Source of the DNA: CAVTAV01 sp963732795
Lineage (GTDB): Bacteria; Pseudomonadota; Alphaproteobacteria; CAVTAV01
Assembly: GCA_963732795.1 (NCBI GenBank)
Contig: CAVTAV010000006.1
Coordinates: forward strand, 124,001-188,000
Direction of reading: 5' to 3'
DNA: 64,000 nucleotides
A program made the position numbers and the translations under genes. Each line of letters starts with the position of its first letter. Within the stretch, counting starts at the first letter, position 1. The notes beneath the pieces are model-generated. The model had not been told where the DNA came from and searched no databases. It worked only from the letters and a program-made list of their open reading frames with translations. Positions 7,441 through 14,637 of the stretch are shown one piece after another.

Positions 7441-8685
7441 TTAGGTTTGAGAGGGGCCGATAACGTCTCCGCCGTCGACCGGGCCGAAACCCGCCGCGCG
7501 GCGTTTTTCGTTCAGGGTCAGGAAAGACGCGGTCTCGATGCGCGCCCAGGCGGCGTCGCGTTCGGCGCTCAAGGCCGGGATCGCGTCCATGTCATAGGCG
7601 AGCTTGAGGCGCGGGCCGAATTTCGGCACCAGCCAGCCGTTCAGCGCATCCGCCAGCTTGTCGAGCACCGGCAGGATGGTCTGGCGCCAGAGCGCCCGGT
7701 TTGCTTCCTGGTAATTGGCATATGTGTTGTCGCCGGGAATGCCGAGAAGCATCGGCGGCACTCCGAAGGCGAGCGCGATCTCGCGCGCCGAGATATGCTT
7801 CGACTGGATGAAGTCCATGTCCGCCGGTGAGAACGACATCGCCTGCCATTTGAGCCCGCCTTCGAGCAACAAAGGCCGACCCGCATTGACCGCACCCTGG
7901 TAGTGGTCGGCCAGCTCGGTCTTGAGCCGGTCGAATTGCGACGGCGTCAGATTGCCCGCCCCGTCGCCCGCATCGAACACCAGCGCGCCGGAGGGCCGGG
8001 CGGCATTGTCCAGAAGCGCCTTGTTCCAGGCCCCGGCGGCGTTGTGGATGTCGATGCCGAACGCCGCCGCCTCGATCGGGCTCAGCCCATAGAAATCGTC
8101 GAGCGGGTTGAAGGTCTTGAGCTGCAGGATCGGCGTCTCGCCGCCGAGGATATCGACCGCATAGCGATGGCTCTTCCCGGCGACGCTGTAGACATAGGCC
8201 GCCGGCCAGCCCTGCGGCCCGGGCACGACCTTCATCCGATCCGGCCTGAGCACATAAAGCTCCCGGAGCGTCGAGCGCGAATCCGCGACCGCTTCGAGAT
8301 AGGCATTACCCGCGATCAGGAGATGGCCGTAGACCGTCTCGAACAGCTCGTTGCCGCCCTGCAGCGGATTGGGCCGGTCGAGCAGTTCCAGCAACGGATG
8401 CTCGACCACCATCCGGCCGTCGTCGAACAGCTTCCAGGGTACCGACGCCGCCCCCTCCGCGACCATGCGCACGGATCTGAAGGCGATGACGTTCTTGCGG
8501 TAGCCTTCCGACGCGAAATCGGCATAGGTCCGGGGCGTCCAGCTTGCGCCGGGCGTCCCAAGCCAGGTGACGGCGCCGCCCGCGCCCGCCGCGAGCCCGC
8601 CGACCGCGCTGTGCTTGCGCTCCAATTCCGAGTGCGCCGAAACCCGGCCCGTAATCACGTGCCAGGCCGTCTTCCAACGTCCCAT
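7441..8685 (-). CDS. Phage portal protein, HK97 type
   Basis: A 414-residue portal protein. It shows NVIAFRSVRMVAEGAASVPW near the N-terminus, HPLLELLDRPNP, ELYVLRPDRMKVVPG, FNPLDDFYGLSPIEAA, and FIQSKHISAREIALAFGVPP followed by MLLGIPGDNTYANYQEANR. These are the core motifs of HK97/GTA portals, the dodecameric ring through which DNA is packaged. I chose the ATG at 8685, which has a GGAGAAGG ribosome binding site; the open frame extends to 8835 without a better start. Downstream lie the lysis cassette and protease; upstream, an inserted plus-strand gene separates it from the large terminase gene. Confidence 0.94.
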   Translation of the reverse strand: MGRWKTAWHVITGRVSAHSELERKHSAVGGLAAGAGGAVTWLGTPGASWTPRTYADFASEGYRKNVIAFRSVRMVAEGAASVPWKLFDDGRMVVEHPLLELLDRPNPLQGGNELFETVYGHLLIAGNAYLEAVADSRSTLRELYVLRPDRMKVVPGPQGWPAAYVYSVAGKSHRYAVDILGGETPILQLKTFNPLDDFYGLSPIEAAAFGIDIHNAAGAWNKALLDNAARPSGALVFDAGDGAGNLTPSQFDRLKTELADHYQGAVNAGRPLLLEGGLKWQAMSFSPADMDFIQSKHISAREIALAFGVPPMLLGIPGDNTYANYQEANRALWRQTILPVLDKLADALNGWLVPKFGPRLKLAYDMDAIPALSAERDAAWARIETASFLTLNEKRRAAGFGPVDGGDVIGPSQT

Positions 8686-8894
8686 GGGAACCTTCTCCAA
8701 ATGGATGCGTTCAGTGTGATGATTGCCGCCGGGCGTGCCCGGGGTGTGCCCGTCTGCCCTGCGTTTCGGGATTTGCAAAGCGGGGCCGGTTGACGTTATT
8801 GTCAGGTCAACTCCGCGGCCCCGCGCAGTTGGCACGAAAACCGGGGCAACGGGGATTGAACAATCGGATCAGGGACAAAGTTCAGAGGGACACA

Positions 8895-9266
8895 ATGACT
8901 TTAACCACGCGCAGCCTGGTGGCTGCGGCACTGCTGACCTTCGTTGCGGGGCCTGCCTTTGCGGAATGCGACATGGTCGAATTCCCGGAGATGCATATCG
9001 ACAAGAACGCGTCGAACGACGAGCTGAAGGCGGATGCGGCCAAGATCGTCACCGCCAACAAGGATCTCGAGAAGTACAACGCCTGTATCGACAAGATGAT
9101 GAAAAACAAGCCCGGCAAGGATGCGACCAAGGAAGAGGTCGCCGCCTGGAACGCCGAGGTCAACAAGCACACCGACGCCTACAACAAGGCGCTGGACAAT
9201 CTCTCCAAGGCCGCCACCCAATACAACGAGGTGGTGCGGGCGCATAAGGCAGCCGACAAGGGCTGA
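8895..9266 (+). CDS. Small secreted helical protein inserted in the phage operon
   Basis: A 123-residue protein with a Sec signal peptide (cleavage after GPAFA, about residue 23). The mature part is highly charged, lysine-rich and predicted helical (NDELKADAAKIV, EEVAAWNAEVNKH, NLSKAATQYNEVV). It carries two Cys residues that could form a disulfide. I recognise no family. It runs against the late operon, between portal and large terminase, has its own AGAGGGA ribosome binding site and a strong terminator (9303-9340). That is the layout of a phage 'moron', a cargo gene expressed independently of virion genes. Its function is unknown. Confidence 0.8.
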   Translation: MTLTTRSLVAAALLTFVAGPAFAECDMVEFPEMHIDKNASNDELKADAAKIVTANKDLEKYNACIDKMMKNKPGKDATKEEVAAWNAEVNKHTDAYNKALDNLSKAATQYNEVVRAHKAADKG

Positions 9267-9302
9267 CCGCGCCGCGCAAGCGGATAGAGAATTCGCTCGA
9301 AG

Positions 9303-9340
9303 GGCCCGTGGCCGGACATCCGGCCGCGGGCCTTCGTTTA
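9303..9340 (+). terminator. Rho-independent terminator of the inserted secreted-protein gene
   Basis: A GC-rich stem (GGCCCG-T-GGCCGG, loop ACAT, CCGGCC-G-CGGGCC) is followed by TTCGTTT. It lies 37 bases after the stop of the plus-strand gene and just before the end of the convergent terminase gene, so it may serve both directions. Confidence 0.8.
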
Positions 9341-9346
9341 TGAGGC

Positions 9347-10603
9347 TCAGTCGAGCCGTCGGACGCGGGGATCGCGCCGCGGCGTCAGCATCAGGTCCGT
9401 CAGAGCCCAGACCAAGGCGTCGAGGCGATCCGGGCTCGTAATCTCTGCAGTGCGGTCCAGCGTGTAAGCGCACATCTGGTCCTCCAGCGTCTCGAGAGCC
9501 CCCGCGCCCCGGACGTGGTGAACCCGGCCCTGCTCGTAGAGCGCCGCGACCGGCTCGGCCCGCGCCCGCTTGCCCCGACTCGCATGGACAGCGCGGTAGC
9601 TCACCGTGGGATCGATCTGTCGGATCACCGTCTCGACGAGGTCTCCGCCGTTATTGACTTCCGCAATCAGCCGGTCGGCCTCGAAGGCGCGATAGGCGTC
9701 GAGCGCCGCACTCGCCCATCGATGCGGTGAGAGGCCCTGCACCGTCCGGTCCGCCAGCACATAAGCCCGACCGTCCGCCGCCAGCCCCGCTACCACGATT
9801 CCGCAGGCATCCGCGCCCGAGCCCGTCGAGACCGGCGGATCGACCGCCACCACGATCCTTTCCAGGGCCGCCGGCTCGTCCACGCGAAGCTCGTCCAACA
9901 TGGCCCGGGTCCAGAGCGCGCCAGGCACGTCCTCCAGGATCTCGCCCATGAGCTCCTGGCGGCCGAGCCGCGTTCCCTGATAGGGCCGGATCACCTGGTC
10001 GAAGAACACAGCTGCGATATTCGAGCGGTTCTCGAAGGTCGTCCCGCGCGTAACCACCGTATCCGGCCGCGCCAAAAGCTCGGCGAGAAGCGGGATCGGC
10101 CGCGGCGTCGTGGTCAGCATGGCCCTCGGCGCGGGGCCGAGCCTCAGGCCGAATTGCAGATTGGCCCAGGTCTCGGCGCCGTTGGCCCATTTCGCGATCT
10201 CGTCGCCCCAGGCCGCATGATGCTGCGGGCCGCGCAACTGGTCCGGCTCGGCGGCGGAATAGAGCGGGGCGATCACCCCGTTGGGCCACACGAGCCGCCG
10301 CCGCGAGGCCTGGTAGTCGGGCCGGAAGCCCGGCCAGGCGCAGTGCCGGAGGCCGCTTTCGCCGTCGATCATCACGTCGCGGCCGTCATTCTCCGTATCG
10401 GCGACGAGCGCGATCCGCGCCGGCGCGCCGGGTGGAGCCGAAAGCGGCGTCGGCCCCTCGACCAGCCCACGCACCCATTCCGCGCCCATCCGGGTCTTGC
10501 CGAAGCCGCGGCCGGCGACGACCAGCCAGCAGAACCATGTTCCCGGCGGCGCGGATTGCTTGGGCCGCGACCAGAACCGCCAGTCATAGACCAGGCGGTC
10601 CAA
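9347..10603 (-). CDS. terL: Phage terminase large subunit
   Basis: At least 418 residues of an HK97/GTA-type terminase: the ATPase and nuclease motor that packages DNA. Walker A is GRGFGKT (residues 31-37 from the TTG at 10603); the Walker B acidic pair is in AAWGDE (Asp134-Glu135); the nuclease domain opens with VVAVDPP (Asp255) and closes with LDALVWAL. The true start is unclear. The frame continues upstream with residues expected for the family (ASLAERLARLDPEDRAALFEG), but no ATG, GTG or TTG is found there. An ATC codon at about 10727 follows an AAGGA site. TTG 10603 is a conservative minimum. Confidence 0.93.
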   Translation of the reverse strand: MDRLVYDWRFWSRPKQSAPPGTWFCWLVVAGRGFGKTRMGAEWVRGLVEGPTPLSAPPGAPARIALVADTENDGRDVMIDGESGLRHCAWPGFRPDYQASRRRLVWPNGVIAPLYSAAEPDQLRGPQHHAAWGDEIAKWANGAETWANLQFGLRLGPAPRAMLTTTPRPIPLLAELLARPDTVVTRGTTFENRSNIAAVFFDQVIRPYQGTRLGRQELMGEILEDVPGALWTRAMLDELRVDEPAALERIVVAVDPPVSTGSGADACGIVVAGLAADGRAYVLADRTVQGLSPHRWASAALDAYRAFEADRLIAEVNNGGDLVETVIRQIDPTVSYRAVHASRGKRARAEPVAALYEQGRVHHVRGAGALETLEDQMCAYTLDRTAEITSPDRLDALVWALTDLMLTPRRDPRVRRLD

Positions 10604-10875
10604 CTCGGGCTCGGCCAGCCCCTCGAACAGGGCCGCCCGGTCCTCGGGATCGAGCCGCGCCAGCCGTTCGGCGAGCGAGGCGTCCGCCGCCGTCGCCGTT
10701 CGATGACTTTGCCCGCTGATGCTACAGTCCTTAAAGTTTTAAGAAATCACCGCCGAACTTCTTCCGAAATAAGCAAATAGTCATCCGAAAAACGCAGCGA
10801 TTTATTTAAGCCGTCTCTAATATTTCTTCGCCACACTTCGGTCGTCTCGCCGGACACGCCGAGTTAGAGGACGAC

Positions 10876-11262
10876 ATGAGAGGCCAACACAACTCCGCGA
10901 AGCCCCGCTTCGCTGCAAGACGCGCGCTTGTGCCCGCCGTGGTCGGATGTCTGCTGGGCTTCGGCGCGAATACGCTATGCGCGGGCGCCGGCCATGCCGA
11001 AAGCGCGCTCAAATGCGTCAACAACGACACCATGTCGGAGGTCGGCGAGGAGCTTGCGAAAATTCCGCCCCAGCCCCGCCGCCTCGCGCCGCAACAGATC
11101 TACCGCCGGAATACCTGGACCGATCCCAACAGGCAGCGCGGCACGTTCCTCTCCTTCGGCGTGTCGAGCGACGGCAAGGCCGGGTTCCGGATCATGGACA
11201 TCCCGGAACCGGCGGTTACCCATGCCGTCACCCGCATCGCCACCTGCATCACCGAGCGGTAG
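10876..11262 (+). CDS. Secreted protein of unknown function
   Basis: A 128-residue protein with a long basic N-region and a hydrophobic signal segment (about residues 18-42, ending GAGHAES). The mature part has two Cys residues (LKCVNND near the start, TCITER at the end), suited to a disulfide. I recognise no family. It is preceded by an AT-rich, promoter-like region (10740-10870) shared with the divergent terminase gene, and has a GAGGACG ribosome binding site. Like the genes at 8895 and 12586 it is a small exported protein on the strand opposite to the virion genes, consistent with a cargo gene of the element. Confidence 0.72.
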   Translation: MRGQHNSAKPRFAARRALVPAVVGCLLGFGANTLCAGAGHAESALKCVNNDTMSEVGEELAKIPPQPRRLAPQQIYRRNTWTDPNRQRGTFLSFGVSSDGKAGFRIMDIPEPAVTHAVTRIATCITER

Positions 11263-11277
11263 GCTGCTCATCGGCCG

Positions 11278-11736
11278 TCATCCCTTCTCGGGATGCTCGG
11301 CTTCGAAGCGGCGCAAGCGTTCCTCGATGACCTCCAGCGGACTCTGCCCCGATCGATCGGCCTCGCTTTCCGCGTCCCGGCCGTTCAGCCGCTCGCGGCG
11401 GGCCTTTAGAATCTCCACGGCCAGGGCATCGTTATAGAGTCGGCTGGTGCCGCAGACCTTGCCGCCGAAATAGACCGGCTTGTCCACGCCGTCCCGGGCG
11501 CGCCGCAGCACTTCTTCTTCGAGATCGTCGAAGGCGCCGCATTCGGCCTCGTCCCAGGCGACGCGGAATTCAGGATCCGCGGCCCTAAGCGCGAAGGCCT
11601 CGCCGCGCGTCACCTTGGCCTCATCGCAGGCCCGGCTGACATTGGCGCTGCGGCGCATCTCCCTCAGGAAGCTGTTGCGACGCTGGGTGGACCAGACGGG
11701 TTCGGCACCCGTCGGGGAAATAGCTGTTTCTGACAT
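11278..11736 (-). CDS. Terminase small subunit-like DNA-binding protein
   Basis: A 152-residue protein with an N-terminal HTH-like segment (NVSRACDEAKVTRGEAFALR, about residues 32-51) followed by ADPEFRVAWDEAE and a helical charged tail. This pattern, with a homeodomain-like helix pair that reads 'xSRACxxAxVxRxxxYxxRxxDPxFxxAWDxA', is that of small terminase subunits in alphaproteobacterial prophages, which recognise DNA to start packaging. It is the first gene of the minus-strand virion operon and is preceded by a leader with a strong hairpin. The plus-strand gene at 10876 lies between it and the large subunit. Confidence 0.78.
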   Translation of the reverse strand: MSETAISPTGAEPVWSTQRRNSFLREMRRSANVSRACDEAKVTRGEAFALRAADPEFRVAWDEAECGAFDDLEEEVLRRARDGVDKPVYFGGKVCGTSRLYNDALAVEILKARRERLNGRDAESEADRSGQSPLEVIEERLRRFEAEHPEKG

Positions 11737-11756
11737 GATGGCAATGATCCAATAGA

Positions 11757-11794
11757 AAAGCCCCGGTGGGGCCGGACAGGACCACCGGGGCTTT
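11757..11794 (-). terminator. Leader hairpin/terminator upstream of the packaging operon
   Basis: A perfect 13-base stem (AAAGCCCCGGTGG against CCACCGGGGCTTT, 12-base loop). Read on the minus strand, the stem is followed by CTTTTC and lies only 20 bases before the small terminase start. A transcript starting upstream (see promoter at 11881-11909) would meet a terminator before any structural gene, suggesting control by antitermination. Confidence 0.72.
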
Positions 11795-11880
11795 GCACCG
11801 AAGCTACGCCGTCACCTTGGGGGGCCTGGCAGGGTCGTGGGAGACCCTGCAGCGACGGGCGCAATTCCAGCGTTGAAAAG

Positions 11881-11909
11881 ACCATGCCACAGAGCGTGAC
11901 GCTTGTCAA
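11881..11909 (-). promoter_or_regulatory. Candidate late-operon promoter
   Basis: On the minus strand a perfect -35 hexamer TTGACA (11909-11904) is followed at 17 bases by CATGGT (11886-11881), a weak -10. A palindrome (11917-11931) lies immediately upstream of the -35, the usual place for an activator. A transcript from here would have a leader of about 135 bases containing the hairpin at 11757-11794. Confidence 0.5.
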
Positions 11910-11916
11910 TCGAAAA

Positions 11917-11931
11917 GTACCATATAGGTAC
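11917..11931. promoter_or_regulatory. Palindromic operator-like site
   Basis: A perfect inverted repeat, GTACC-ATATA-GGTAC, eight bases upstream of the candidate -35 box of the late operon. A related ACCATATAG sequence occurs just after the HTH regulator gene (about 14526). It is a candidate binding site for an element-encoded activator or repressor; the protein is not identified. Confidence 0.5.
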
Positions 11932-12002
11932 AAATTTATCCAAAATGTCTGAGTATTCTAGCTGGAGCGGACCGTATGTGCCGATATGGCCCTTTCAAGT
12001 GG

Positions 12003-12266
12003 CTAATGAGCGGCGTTGAGAACCACGCGGACCAGAAACGCCGCAAACAAGGTGCCGAGCCCGACCGCGCAGCCGAGCACGAGCGCGGCAAGCACGAATT
12101 CGGTCTTCGACCCGACCGTCAGGGCAAGCCAGATCAGCTCGCCGAACAGCACGACGAGCGAGACCGTCCGCCAGCCGCCTTCCCATGACATCAGGCTGCG
12201 GAGCTGCGCATAGGCATAGAGCACGACGATGACGGTCATGGGGACCGGAGAAAGAAGCGCGTCCAT
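12003..12266 (-). CDS. Small integral membrane protein
   Basis: An 87-residue protein with three predicted transmembrane helices (MTVIVVLYAYAQL, TVSLVVLFGELIWLALTV, FVLAALVLGCAVGLGTLFAAFLV). I chose the ATG at 12266 because of a textbook GAGGAGG ribosome binding site; the longer open frame has no support. I recognise no family. It lies upstream of the late promoter region in the same direction and could be an element-encoded membrane protein such as an exclusion or lysis factor, but nothing in the sequence shows this. Confidence 0.7.
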   Translation of the reverse strand: MDALLSPVPMTVIVVLYAYAQLRSLMSWEGGWRTVSLVVLFGELIWLALTVGSKTEFVLAALVLGCAVGLGTLFAAFLVRVVLNAAH

Positions 12267-12585
12267 AACCAGCCTCCTCGAAGCGGAGCAGGCCCCGATC
12301 GCCCTCGGGACGATGCCGGTGCATCGGCCCCAACAGGGCACCGCTTTGTGGCCGTTTGACGGCAGGATCGCGCATCGTGATCAAAATCGAGCTCATGTTA
12401 CCGAGACCGCTTTCAAAGAAAAGCGCTTCGAAAAATTTTAGTAAATACAGAATAAAACTAAGATCAATACTTCTCAATACGGCAATAAATCTATCGTCCT
12501 GTAAAATTCTCTCGAATTAATTAATGGAACTTTTTCGATCTCCCGGTAATCATCGACTTAATCCGCAGAATTACTGGAGCTTCCC
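12267..12585. other. Intergenic region with AT-rich promoter zone
   Basis: No gene is seen. The right half (about 12415-12540) is markedly AT-rich compared with the surrounding DNA and separates the divergent genes at 12266 (minus) and 12586 (plus), so it probably carries both promoters. I found no clear paired -35/-10 boxes or palindrome. Confidence 0.5.
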
Positions 12586-12948
12586 ATGCTCAGAACTTTT
12601 GCCGCTTTCGCCGTCGTCGGGTTTCTGCTCGGCGTTGCCATCTTCCCGGCTTTCGCGGAATCGCTCGACCCGCGGCCCGAACAGACCGCCACGTCGGAGG
12701 CCCGGGATATCGGCGCCGCGCTCGGCGGCCAGGAGACCGCGAGCGAGTCGGACGACACGGCGGCGCCGGGCGTCCGGACCGTCTCCGTATCCGCCAAAGC
12801 CCAACGCTGCATCAGCGGCGACGTCTGCGCCGCGGATCCCGAAAGCGCGCGCCGCGTCTTGGGCGCGCTCTTGGCCTCGATGGGAACCCGCGAAGCCCGT
12901 CCCGTCCCGCCGGTCCGTCATTTGGGCGTGCCGGTCGCCTCGCGCTGA
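12586..12948 (+). CDS. Secreted protein of unknown function
   Basis: A 120-residue protein with a clean Sec signal peptide (MLRTFAAFAVVGFLLGVAIF, cleavage after AFA). The mature part is acidic and Ser/Thr/Ala-rich, with one CISGDVC segment holding two Cys residues six apart. No family is recognised. The ATG follows GGAGCTTCCC, a short ribosome binding site. It is convergent with the DUF6456 gene, whose stop is four bases away. Similar size, export signal and orientation to the genes at 8895 and 10876 suggest another cargo gene. Confidence 0.68.
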   Translation: MLRTFAAFAVVGFLLGVAIFPAFAESLDPRPEQTATSEARDIGAALGGQETASESDDTAAPGVRTVSVSAKAQRCISGDVCAADPESARRVLGALLASMGTREARPVPPVRHLGVPVASR

Positions 12949-12951
12949 AGC

Positions 12952-13782
12952 TCAGCCGAGTCCATAGTGACGCGCCAGACGGTCGAGACCAATCCCGAGC
13001 ACGAGCTTGCCCGAGCGGGTCGGCCAGCCGAGGGCCCGCTCCGCCGCCTCGATTCCCTCGAGAAAACAGCACACCCGTAGCACGACATCGCTCAAATCCG
13101 GGCCGACCGCGTCGATCGCCCGGTCGAGGCGCTGCTTGGCGGCAACCTGCCGCTCGGTCGGCATCAGGCCCCGGCCGGTGAAGCCCTGGCGATCGCCAGC
13201 GGGCCGCCCTGAGAGATCGGTCGTCAGGCGCGGTGTCATCCCGGCCATCTCGAAGTCGCGCCTGAGCGCCTCGCCCGCCTCGAACTGCGCGGCGGACAGG
13301 AACGGTTTGCCGGTCCTGTCCTTACGGTGCCGCAACCACCCAAGCGGGCTCTCGGCCCGATTGACCATGGCGGGTTCCTTGTCCGAGCCGGACCCGGCCT
13401 CAAGCACCAGATGCTGCGCCCGATAGGCATCCGGCCGGTCGATCGGTGCGACGGGCCGGGGCCGAGTGCGACGACGTGTCCCAGCTTTCGATTTGCCACG
13501 CTCTTTGCCCACCGCGGCAATCCGTCGCAGAAGCGCCCGGCCGGGCGCCGAAATGACATAAGCCCCGCCGGCCACGGTCTCGACCATGTCATGGCGCGCA
13601 AGATCGCGGATCACCGCCTCGGGAACACTTAAAGTCCCGATCGCATAGCCCTCGCCCGACACTACCGCCTTTGCCCCGCCTTCGAGCCGCTTCAGGGCCC
13701 GGAACCAGAGCGCGTTCCGTGTCCTGGCCCCCAGGGCGGCTGCGGGATCGAAGGCGTCGAGGTCGGGCAAGCGTCGGGTCAT
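12952..13782 (-). CDS. DUF6456 domain regulator-like protein
   Basis: About 276 residues. The C-terminal 140 residues match DUF6456: SPLGWLRHRKDRTGKPFLSA, AAQFEAGEALRRDFE, the P-R-L-T-T-D-L-S segment, then AIDAVGPDLSDVVLRVCCFLEG and a final LARHYGL. The N-terminus has a winged-helix-like part (EAVIRDLARHDMVE, YVISAPGRALLRRI). In Caulobacter a GTA regulator of this general kind (GafZ) works as an antiterminator; whether this protein does the same is inference, but a terminator-containing leader precedes the nearby late operon. The start at 13782 has a GGAGGA site. It diverges from the HTH regulator across two inverted repeats. Confidence 0.75.
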   Translation of the reverse strand: MTRRLPDLDAFDPAAALGARTRNALWFRALKRLEGGAKAVVSGEGYAIGTLSVPEAVIRDLARHDMVETVAGGAYVISAPGRALLRRIAAVGKERGKSKAGTRRRTRPRPVAPIDRPDAYRAQHLVLEAGSGSDKEPAMVNRAESPLGWLRHRKDRTGKPFLSAAQFEAGEALRRDFEMAGMTPRLTTDLSGRPAGDRQGFTGRGLMPTERQVAAKQRLDRAIDAVGPDLSDVVLRVCCFLEGIEAAERALGWPTRSGKLVLGIGLDRLARHYGLG

Positions 13783-13844
13783 GGCGGTTTCGTCCTCCGG
13801 GCTGGATGCGGGCCGGTCACGGGACAAGGAACAACGTCCCGATG

Positions 13845-13868
13845 ATAGGACTATTATCATATTCCTAT
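13845..13868. promoter_or_regulatory. Operator-like nested inverted repeat
   Basis: ATAGGA (13845-13850) and TCCTAT (13863-13868) form an inverted repeat, and ATGAT (13842-13846) with ATCAT (13856-13860) forms another within it. The site lies midway between the divergent DUF6456 and HTH regulator genes, as expected for a phage-type operator. The binding protein is probably one of the two flanking products. Confidence 0.55.
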
Positions 13869-13887
13869 TGGGGATTAAAAGTCATAA

Positions 13888-13922
13888 AATTGGTTCGTTT
13901 TCGAAAAACTCATGAACCAATT
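13888..13922. promoter_or_regulatory. Inverted repeat abutting the HTH regulator start
   Basis: Perfect 9-base arms, AATTGGTTC (13888-13896) and GAACCAATT (13914-13922), separated by 17 bases, end 12 bases before the regulator ATG. This could be an autoregulatory operator spanning about three helical turns, or an RNA stem next to the ribosome binding site (GGGGAAAC). Confidence 0.6.
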
Positions 13923-13934
13923 GGGGAAACGGTG

Positions 13935-14516
13935 ATGACCACAACCGGCAACCGGATTCGCCAGATGCGCCGGCGGCGCGGCCTGACCCTGAAACAGGTC
14001 GCCGACGCCATCCGTCCCGAGCCAACCACACCACAGACGATCGGCCGGCTCGAAAAGGGCGTCCGCACGGTCTCGATCGACTGGCTGAGCAAGATCGCCG
14101 AGGTTCTGGACTGCCATGTCGCGGATCTGATCGAAAGCCCGGCGGGCGGGGACATCCCGCTCGTGGGCGCGGCCCTGCCGGACGGCCATGTCCATCTCGT
14201 GGCCGACGCAGGCGTGGATCTCCGCCCGGCCGCCCATAACCCGGTCGCAGTGCGGCTCCCCGAAGCCGCCGGCCCCTATCGCGCCGGCGATATCGTGATT
14301 TGCAACAAGACGGAAGGGCCCGCAATGTCCGCCGGACTCGGCCGCGACTGCGTGGTCCACACCACCCAAGGCGAAACCCTGTTCGGCCGGCTCATCCTCG
14401 GCCGATCGGACGGCACCTACAGCCTCGCGCCGCTTCGCCCGGGAACGCCCGTGCGCTACGACCTCACCCTCGACTGGGCCGCTGCGGCCGTCATGCTGGT
14501 CCGCTCGCTATCATAG
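13935..14516 (+). CDS. XRE-family regulator with S24-like C-terminal domain lacking the catalytic serine
   Basis: 193 residues. The N-terminal HTH spans about residues 5-65 (GNRIRQMRRRRGLTLKQVAD, TIGRLEKGVRTVSIDWLSKI). The C-terminal part resembles a LexA/CI peptidase-fold domain (GPYRAGDIVICNK, GETLFGRLILG), but the usual SMxP serine segment is absent, so self-cleavage is not expected. It probably represses or activates the neighbouring phage-like genes. The ATG at 13935 follows GGGGAAAC; the open frame upstream runs through palindromes and is not coding. It diverges from the DUF6456 gene. Confidence 0.78.
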   Translation: MTTTGNRIRQMRRRRGLTLKQVADAIRPEPTTPQTIGRLEKGVRTVSIDWLSKIAEVLDCHVADLIESPAGGDIPLVGAALPDGHVHLVADAGVDLRPAAHNPVAVRLPEAAGPYRAGDIVICNKTEGPAMSAGLGRDCVVHTTQGETLFGRLILGRSDGTYSLAPLRPGTPVRYDLTLDWAAAAVMLVRSLS

Positions 14517-14637
14517 GAAACGGCACCATATAGAGTTAACACAGTCAAAAGAATTTGCCCGTAGAGTTCGCCGTGTCTGTCCGCGGCAATGGCAGGACAA
14601 ATCCGCCCCTCCGTCTTTTGCGGGACACCGATTTCAG

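Noticed and set aside
1..14516. Attachment sites of an integrated prophage
   Set aside because: No integrase, tRNA gene or matching direct repeats are visible, and the left end lies outside the window, so boundaries cannot be stated.
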